From contig CAIWHI010000069.1 of NCBI GenBank assembly GCA_903912435.1, forward strand, positions 1 through 5,241: a stretch of 5,241 nucleotides of DNA, in the 5' to 3' direction. Shown here piece by piece: positions 1 through 3,240 of this stretch; position 1 is the first letter of the stretch; each line of letters begins with the position of its first letter. The DNA is from an uncultured Bacteroidota bacterium. Lineage in GTDB: Bacteria; Bacteroidota; Bacteroidia; Chitinophagales; Chitinophagaceae. The translations under genes and the position numbers were made by a program. The notes under the pieces were generated by a model. That model did no database searches. It had not been told where the DNA came from and saw nothing but the letters and a program-made list of their open reading frames with translations.

Positions 1-183
1 GATAATATTTCATTCAATCTTGCTAACTCAGGCTATCATGTGGCCAAGTACCTTCCATATGGACCAGTTAAAGACGTACTCCCCTACCTAATGCGCCGTG
101 CCCAGGAAAATACCTCCGTGGCCGGACAAACAGGTCGTGAACTAGGCCTGATAGACAAAGAAATGAAGAGGAGGAAGCTTTGA
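1..183 (+). CDS. Proline dehydrogenase, C-terminal end (5' truncated by window)
   Basis: This is an open frame from base 1 to the TGA at 181-183: the last 60 residues of a gene that starts outside the window. Proline dehydrogenase is an FAD-dependent TIM-barrel enzyme that oxidises L-proline to pyrroline-5-carboxylate, the first step of proline catabolism. The fragment has the family's last-helix motif: YLMRR at fragment residues 29-33, followed by E36. This matches the Y-x-x-R-R-x-x-E pattern of E. coli PutA (Tyr552, Arg555, Arg556, Glu559), where the two arginines hold the proline carboxylate. YGPVKDVLPYLMRRAQENTS and the tail AGQTGRELGLI look like the stand-alone enzyme of Bacteroidota. 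No P5C dehydrogenase domain follows, so this is not a bifunctional PutA. The chain ends with the basic tail KEMKRRKL. A 7-base repeat array begins at the base after the stop. Identification is firm; the N-terminal part cannot be judged. Confidence 0.93.
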   Translation, partial: DNISFNLANSGYHVAKYLPYGPVKDVLPYLMRRAQENTSVAGQTGRELGLIDKEMKRRKL

Positions 184-277
184 TTGAGTATAAAGTAGAG
201 AGTATAAAGTAGAAAGATAGGTTTTCTAGGGAGTAGGTAGTCTTTAGTATTTAGTAGATAGTACTTTATCGATAGTC
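184..277 (+). repeat. Degenerate heptad repeats, sense orientation after proline dehydrogenase
   Basis: Two blocks of 7-base units share the core AGT at positions 4-6 of each unit. Block A (184-211) reads TTGAGTA, TAAAGTA, GAGAGTA, TAAAGTA, followed by a decayed GAAAGAT. Block B (229-277) reads GGGAGTA, GGTAGTC, TTTAGTA, TTTAGTA, GATAGTA, then the poor unit CTTTATC, then GATAGTC. The blocks are out of phase by 3 bases. Block A starts at the first base after the proline dehydrogenase TGA. No convincing gene lies in this spacer. Function is unknown: a transcription end region, a protein-binding array or a drifting simple-sequence satellite are all possible. Confidence 0.7.
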
Positions 278-324
278 GTGGAAGGATATTTAAAATAGTC
301 ACTCACTTTCACCACATATGTTTT

Positions 325-345
325 AACTTTTAACTTTTGACTTTT
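325..345 (-). repeat. Heptad repeats AAAAGTY at the truB stop codon
   Basis: Read on the - strand, three consecutive 7-base units AAAAGTC (345-339), AAAAGTT (338-332) and AAAAGTT (331-325) follow, and overlap by one base, the truB TAA stop (347-345). A partial AAAA unit continues to 321. The period and the AGT core are the same as in the array on the other side of the spacer, but on the opposite strand. Each converging transcript would therefore end with AGT-core heptads in sense. Confidence 0.65.
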
Positions 346-1037
346 TAATTTGTAACAACCGGCTTCCAAAAGTCTTTCCATTGCTGGGGGGTAAGGGCAT
401 CGTTGGCATTGAAGTTGCCAATTTTTGTGCGGCGTAATTCCTGTAGGTAGGCTCCACATCCAAGTGCCTCGCCAAAATCATTAGCCAATGACCTTATATA
501 AGTGCCTGTGCTACACAATACCCTGAAATGAACTTCAGGAAGGTTGATCTTAGTAATTTCAAATTCGCCTATTATCACCGGCCGTGCATCCAGCACCACT
601 TCCTTACCAGCCCTGGCGAGGTCGTAAGAACGTTTACCATCCTTTTTAATGGCAGAGTGAATAGGGGGTACCTGCATAATATCACCTATAAAAGGCTGCG
701 TGGCATCCAGAATTTGCTGCTCCGTGATATGCTCAAATGGCTTAAAATTTTCAGGCACACTTTCCAGGTCGTAGGTGGCAGTAACAGCCCCAAGATGAAA
801 TATGCCGGTATATTCCTTTGGCAGTTGTTGGTAATCAGATATTTTTTTGGTCATCTCACCTGTGCAACAAATGAGTAATCCTGTTGCAAGGGGGTCGAGG
901 GTGCCTGCATGGCCTATTTTGGCACGACAGGTTATCTTAATCAGGTTTACGGCATCGAATGATGTCCATTTATAGGGCTTGTCAACCAGTATGACACCAC
1001 CTTTTTTCAATTCGGCCAGCGAAGGTCTTTTTTGCAT
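345..1037 (-). CDS. truB: tRNA pseudouridine(55) synthase TruB
   Basis: TruB converts U55 of the tRNA T-loop to pseudouridine in the cytoplasm. The chosen start is the ATG at 1037, giving 230 residues. An in-frame ATG at 1082 would add 15 residues unlike the family, and a TACCTTTG promoter box (1050-1043) lies inside that extension. With this start the motifs fall as in E. coli TruB: KPYKWTSFDAV near residues 20-30; GHAGTLDPLATG with catalytic Asp48; KEYTG with Tyr76; and STGTYIRSLA with Tyr180 and Arg182 (E. coli Tyr179, Arg181). The KKDGKRSYDLAR segment after VPPIHSA is also typical. The protein stops about 35 residues after the catalytic fold, at LTPQQWKDFWKP, so it lacks the C-terminal PUA domain of the roughly 314-residue E. 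coli enzyme. Short forms are usual in Bacteroidota. It lies 55 bases downstream of the DUF2061 gene on the same strand, so it may be read both from its own promoter and by read-through. Confidence 0.96.
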   Translation of the reverse strand: MQKRPSLAELKKGGVILVDKPYKWTSFDAVNLIKITCRAKIGHAGTLDPLATGLLICCTGEMTKKISDYQQLPKEYTGIFHLGAVTATYDLESVPENFKPFEHITEQQILDATQPFIGDIMQVPPIHSAIKKDGKRSYDLARAGKEVVLDARPVIIGEFEITKINLPEVHFRVLCSTGTYIRSLANDFGEALGCGAYLQELRRTKIGNFNANDALTPQQWKDFWKPVVTN

Positions 1038-1042
1038 TGGTG

Positions 1043-1050
1043 CAAAGGTA
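1043..1050 (-). promoter_or_regulatory. -7 box TACCTTTG of the truB promoter
   Basis: TACCTTTG matches the Bacteroidota sigma-ABfr -7 consensus TAnnTTTG exactly. It ends only 5 bases before the ATG at 1037, so initiation at the usual 4-7 bases downstream would fall on or next to the start codon. This suggests a leaderless or nearly leaderless truB mRNA. I see no TTG at the expected -33 spacing (the nearest is 31 bases upstream of the box), so the call rests on the -7 box and its position. Confidence 0.5.
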
Positions 1051-1092
1051 ATTCTTAAATGGGATTTTGGGGAATGCAGCACAATCCCTAAG

Positions 1093-1344
1093 CTATTGTT
1101 TGGCTATAGGTTCAATTTTTGTTTCTCTTAAATGCCATACCCGCTCATGCAGGTAATAGAGAAACATTTTTGTAAGCAATTCAAGTAAGCCAATTTTAGC
1201 CCCCAGGCTTAAATGCCCTGTAACAAACCACCCCAACAAAACAGTATCCAATGTGCCTACAATTCGCCATGATATTGTTTTCAACAGATGCCGTTTTATG
1301 GTTGGGTCTTTTTCAAATTTCTTTAATAGCGCATCAAATATCAT
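1093..1344 (-). CDS. DUF2061 family small membrane protein
   Basis: An 83-residue protein recognisable as DUF2061 (PF09834) by two conserved blocks: KTISWRIVGTLDT (residues 22-34) and ELLTKMFLYYLHERVW (55-70). Two hydrophobic segments, about residues 28-43 and 47-65, are separated by the short turn TGHLS and fit a two-helix inner-membrane hairpin. The N-terminal 20 residues are basic and charged (LLKKFEKDPTIKRH), and the tail EPIAKQ is polar. Molecular function is unknown. From memory, the domain often accompanies sulfate-assimilation genes in Bacteroidota, but none is visible here. The ATG at 1344 is the first start after an AT-rich spacer, with a near-consensus TAATTTTA box just upstream. 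The gene is intact and of normal length for a one-domain DUF2061 protein. Its downstream neighbour truB has no obvious functional link. Confidence 0.85.
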   Translation of the reverse strand: MIFDALLKKFEKDPTIKRHLLKTISWRIVGTLDTVLLGWFVTGHLSLGAKIGLLELLTKMFLYYLHERVWHLRETKIEPIAKQ

Positions 1345-1348
1345 GAGC

Positions 1349-1356
1349 TAAAATTA
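1349..1356 (-). promoter_or_regulatory. Possible -7 box TAATTTTA before the DUF2061 gene
   Basis: TAATTTTA differs from TAnnTTTG at the last position only and ends 4 bases before the ATG at 1344, the same close placement as the truB box. The surrounding DNA is AT-rich, so chance occurrence is likely, and I found no clear -33 TTG. Treat as a weak candidate. Confidence 0.25.
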
Positions 1357-1403
1357 AATAATTAGGGGTGAATTGAAGTAGCCATCAAATTAATTAAAAC
1401 AAG

Positions 1404-1424
1404 AGGATTTTAAAATAAGATCCT
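1404..1424 (-). terminator. Weak hairpin just after the CarboxypepD_reg-like gene
   Basis: On the - strand AGGAT (1424-1420) can pair with ATCCT (1408-1404), with an inner TTA/TAA pair separated from it by one C-A mismatch. It lies one base after the stop codon (1428-1426) and is followed by a U-rich run, CTTGTTTTAATTAATTT. On the + strand the mismatch becomes a G-U pair, so the stem is slightly better there. The stem is short and AT-rich, so a terminator role is tentative. Confidence 0.25.
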
Positions 1425-1425
1425 A

Positions 1426-2130
1426 TTACTTTAAACTCCCCTTCTTCCATTCCTTAAAATTATCCCTGATCCACATTTTCATTTCGAGGTCGGTGCCGGC
1501 ACGGGCAAATTCGTAGGCCATGGGGTAGGTATTCATAAAACTTACAAGGCTATCGCCTGTGAAGCCGGTTAGGGAATTTACCAATGCCTGGGTGTAGCGT
1601 GTATCAATAAATTTCTGCTCCATGTCATTTTTAAAGTTCGACTTGAAGCGTTTATTGTCCTTATAGCTTTTTGACATTTTTTGAACAGCCGAACCTATTA
1701 GCCCACTTACACCTATACCACCATCGGTAGTAATTTTAGGCTTTATTACCTTGGTATTCAAATCCTTGATGAACAGTTCAGACATACCAGCAGAATCTTT
1801 TTGATATTTCGTATTACCCTTCAGCACAAATTCATCAAGCGTTACATTTCGCTCAACTAAATCAAGATTCATAAATAAATCTGGGTCGGCAATAAATTGA
1901 AGATTATTAAAGCCTGCTAAAGTCGCTGAAATTATATTGCCATACTGCGCCGTAAGCTTAAAATTGCCATCAGCATCAGTTGTAGTAGATATGCCGGTGG
2001 CCTGGTTTACCAACATTACCCCAAATAATGGGTGTGTACCAAAACTATCTGTGATGCGCCCATGCTGGGTTTGTCCACCTGCCGCCTGGGTGAAAAAAAA
2101 TATAGCCAATAAGATACAAACCAGTCGCAA
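1426..2130 (-). CDS. Secreted CarboxypepD_reg-like domain protein
   Basis: A 234-residue protein with a signal peptide: basic MR, hydrophobic core LVCILLAIFFFTQAA, and probable cleavage near AAGG/QT at residues 19-20. It is therefore exported to the periplasm or outer membrane. Residues 23-95 form a carboxypeptidase regulatory-like beta-sandwich (PF13715 type): GRITDSFGTHPLFGVMLVN, then TTTDADGNFKL, then ISATLAGF. This fold is common in Bacteroidota surface proteins. Residues about 100-234 look helical and charged, with the block LTGFTGDSLVSFMNTYPMAY near 188-207 and WIRDNFKEWKKG at the end. I recall this C-terminal block from similar Bacteroidota proteins of about 230-260 residues, but no function is known to me. 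There is no TonB-dependent barrel, so it is not a SusC-like receptor. The start is the TTG at 2130. The frame is closed by TAG at 2157-2155 and has no ATG or GTG between. A run of eight T falls in the signal peptide, so an undetected indel could hide a different start. Confidence 0.8.
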   Translation of the reverse strand: MRLVCILLAIFFFTQAAGGQTQHGRITDSFGTHPLFGVMLVNQATGISTTTDADGNFKLTAQYGNIISATLAGFNNLQFIADPDLFMNLDLVERNVTLDEFVLKGNTKYQKDSAGMSELFIKDLNTKVIKPKITTDGGIGVSGLIGSAVQKMSKSYKDNKRFKSNFKNDMEQKFIDTRYTQALVNSLTGFTGDSLVSFMNTYPMAYEFARAGTDLEMKMWIRDNFKEWKKGSLK

Positions 2131-2139
2131 TAGAAAATA

Positions 2140-2176
2140 ATTAGGTGAGTAAAGCTAAAAAACCTTACCCACTAAT
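2140..2176 (-). terminator. Strong RNA hairpin between ACBP and the secreted-protein gene
   Basis: On the - strand ATTAGTGGGTAAGG (2176-2163) pairs with CTTTACTCACCTAAT (2154-2140) through 14 pairs, two of them G-U, with one bulged C and the 8-base loop TTTTTTAG. In a + strand RNA both wobbles become A-C mismatches, so the structure favours the - transcript. It starts 46 bases after the ACBP stop and is followed by the U-rich TTATTTTCTA, which fits a Rho-independent terminator for the ACBP gene. It also ends 9 bases before the TTG start at 2130, so it could instead act as a leader structure for that gene. Confidence 0.55.
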
Positions 2177-2222
2177 CATTCTATATTACAATGAAATTGG
2201 GAATACTTTAAGATGGTCTTTA

Positions 2223-2483
2223 TTATTTGCCCTGCAATTTGCCCAAAAGGTCTATGTATTGCTGCATAGCATCATCCGCAGATGTGCTTTCCAGTTTGGC
2301 CCATGCATTATGTTTTGCCTTTGCAATAAAGTCGAATGGATTTGACGGGCCTGCATCAGGTGCATCACCATCATTAGCCTGCTTGAAGAGGCTGTATAAT
2401 TTCAGCAAGGTATCATTATCAGGACGTGAAGTCAGTAATTTACTATCTGCTACTGCTTTTTCGAAAGTTTCTCTCAATGTCAT
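2223..2483 (-). CDS. Acyl-CoA-binding protein (ACBP family)
   Basis: An 86-residue cytoplasmic protein that covers a complete ACBP domain (PF00887), a four-helix bundle that binds medium- and long-chain acyl-CoA esters and buffers or carries them for lipid metabolism. Length and motifs match bovine ACBP (86 residues) nearly end to end: TLRETFEKAV, LYSLFKQANDGD, DFIAKAKHNAW and DDAMQQYIDLL. The ligand-contact residues are all present: Tyr30, Lys34, Lys57 and Tyr76 correspond to bovine Tyr28, Lys32, Lys54 and Tyr73. Bovine Trp55 is replaced by His58. The ATG at 2483 is chosen because the domain starts there and a TACATTTG promoter box lies 20 bases upstream. The only Shine-Dalgarno-like bases are AAAAGG. 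No fatty-acid gene is nearby. It is the first gene of the - strand block and is probably separated from the next by the hairpin at 2176-2140. Confidence 0.95.
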   Translation of the reverse strand: MTLRETFEKAVADSKLLTSRPDNDTLLKLYSLFKQANDGDAPDAGPSNPFDFIAKAKHNAWAKLESTSADDAMQQYIDLLGKLQGK

Positions 2484-2503
2484 AATCTGGCCTTTTGTAT
2501 GGG

Positions 2504-2533
2504 CAAATGTATTTATTATTGGTGATAAACAAA
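2504..2533 (-). promoter_or_regulatory. Promoter of the ACBP gene (TTTG / TACATTTG)
   Basis: TACATTTG at 2511-2504 is an exact TAnnTTTG -7 box, and TTTG at 2533-2530 sits 18 bases upstream, within the range of Bacteroidota -33/-7 promoters. Initiation would fall near 2498, giving a leader of about 15 bases before the ATG at 2483. This is the best two-part promoter in the window. Confidence 0.65.
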
Positions 2534-2631
2534 TTGCTCAATAACAGTGATACTGAGAATTTCCACCTTTATTTTTCCAAAACAACTAGCATCTTAACGC
2601 TTATTTATTTCAATAAACCATTTATGAGTCT

Positions 2632-2639
2632 TAAATTTG
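2632..2639 (+). promoter_or_regulatory. -7 box TAAATTTG of the Uma2-family gene
   Basis: TAAATTTG is an exact TAnnTTTG match ending 19 bases before the ATG at 2659. Initiation near 2645 would give a leader of about 14 bases with no Shine-Dalgarno sequence. There is no TTG at the -33 position. An AT-rich dyad, TTTATT-TC-AATAAA (2604-2617), lies there instead and could be an operator or chance. This promoter diverges from the ACBP promoter; the two -7 boxes are about 120 bases apart. Confidence 0.5.
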
Positions 2640-2658
2640 AACAAGTAAATTGTAGTCA

Positions 2659-3240
2659 ATGAAACTGGCAGACTTGAATCCCAATCTTTTGTACACCTAT
2701 GCCGATTATCTTAAATGGCAATTTGAAGAACGTGTGGAATTGATAAAGGGGAAGATTTTTGAATTAAGTCCCCCTAACAGTATGCATCAGGAGATTTCTG
2801 GATATATTTATCTGGCAATTGGTAATTATCTGAAGGGGAAACAATGCAAGGTTTTTTCAGCCCCATATGATGTACGCATACCCCGGAAAACAAAAGACGA
2901 TAAAGATGTAATTACAGTTTTGCAGCCCGACATTTGTGTTGTTTGTGATAAATCAAAACGAGACTTAAGAGGGTGCTTTGGTGCACCTGATATTGTTGTA
3001 GAAATTACATCTCCCAGCAATAACGTAAACGAACTCAAAAATAAATATAAGATTTATGAGGAAGCTGGAGTAAAAGAATATTGGGTTGTATTACCAGAGC
3101 CTAAAACTTTTTTGGTCTATACCCTTATAGACGGAAAATATCATGCCTCCCGCCTTATGGTAGCCGGTGATGTTTTTCAATCTTCTGTTTTAGATGGGTT
3201 TTCTCTAAACCTTAAGGATATGTTTGATAGTTTGGATTAA
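2659..3240 (+). CDS. Uma2 family (DUF820) putative PD-(D/E)XK nuclease
   Basis: A 193-residue protein of the Uma2/DUF820 family (PF05685), whose members have a restriction-endonuclease-like fold. Visible signatures are RVELIKGKIFELSPPNSMHQ (residues 25-44, with Glu27 and His43), QPDICVV with Asp91, APDIVVEITSPSN with Glu115, then KNKYKIYEEAGVKEYWVV (127-144). The likely catalytic set is Asp91 and Glu115 with a lysine from the following helix (Lys127 or Lys129) and possibly Glu27. This is inferred from the family pattern. The reading frame is full length, with no sign of decay. Biological role is unknown: these genes occur in many copies in cyanobacteria and some Bacteroidota and have been suspected of mobility. 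No transposase, repeats or target duplication flank it here, and no partner antitoxin or methylase gene is present. The start at 2659 fits the domain and an upstream TAAATTTG box. The stop overlaps the smc stop by four bases. It looks AT-richer than smc by eye. Confidence 0.9.
   Translation: MKLADLNPNLLYTYADYLKWQFEERVELIKGKIFELSPPNSMHQEISGYIYLAIGNYLKGKQCKVFSAPYDVRIPRKTKDDKDVITVLQPDICVVCDKSKRDLRGCFGAPDIVVEITSPSNNVNELKNKYKIYEEAGVKEYWVVLPEPKTFLVYTLIDGKYHASRLMVAGDVFQSSVLDGFSLNLKDMFDSLD

Noticed and set aside
267..274. TATCGATA palindrome within the heptad region
   Set aside because: An 8-base palindrome in AT-rich DNA is expected by chance, and it is not placed next to any promoter.
184..344. 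CRISPR array between proline dehydrogenase and truB
   Set aside because: The units are 7 bases, degenerate and contiguous, with no unique spacers of 25-40 bases and no cas genes.
84..459. Short - strand open frames across the proline dehydrogenase/truB spacer
   Set aside because: They cross the heptad repeats and the antisense of known genes. Their residue patterns (YLL, FLL) come from the AT-rich repeats.
528..878. A 116-codon + strand open frame inside truB
   Set aside because: It is antisense to a clear truB gene and shows no recognisable domain, promoter or start context.
1038..1082. N-terminal extension of truB from the ATG at 1082
   Set aside because: The 15 residues resemble no TruB N-terminus, contain a perfect -7 box, and spoil the match of catalytic residue numbering with E. 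coli TruB.
2227..2544. A 105-codon + strand open frame opposite the acyl-CoA-binding gene
   Set aside because: It is a shadow of a complete ACBP domain and runs through that gene's promoter.
2659..3240. Uma2 gene as part of a toxin-antitoxin or restriction-modification system
   Set aside because: No partner gene is present: the neighbours are ACBP and smc, and the only additional frames overlap known genes in antisense.
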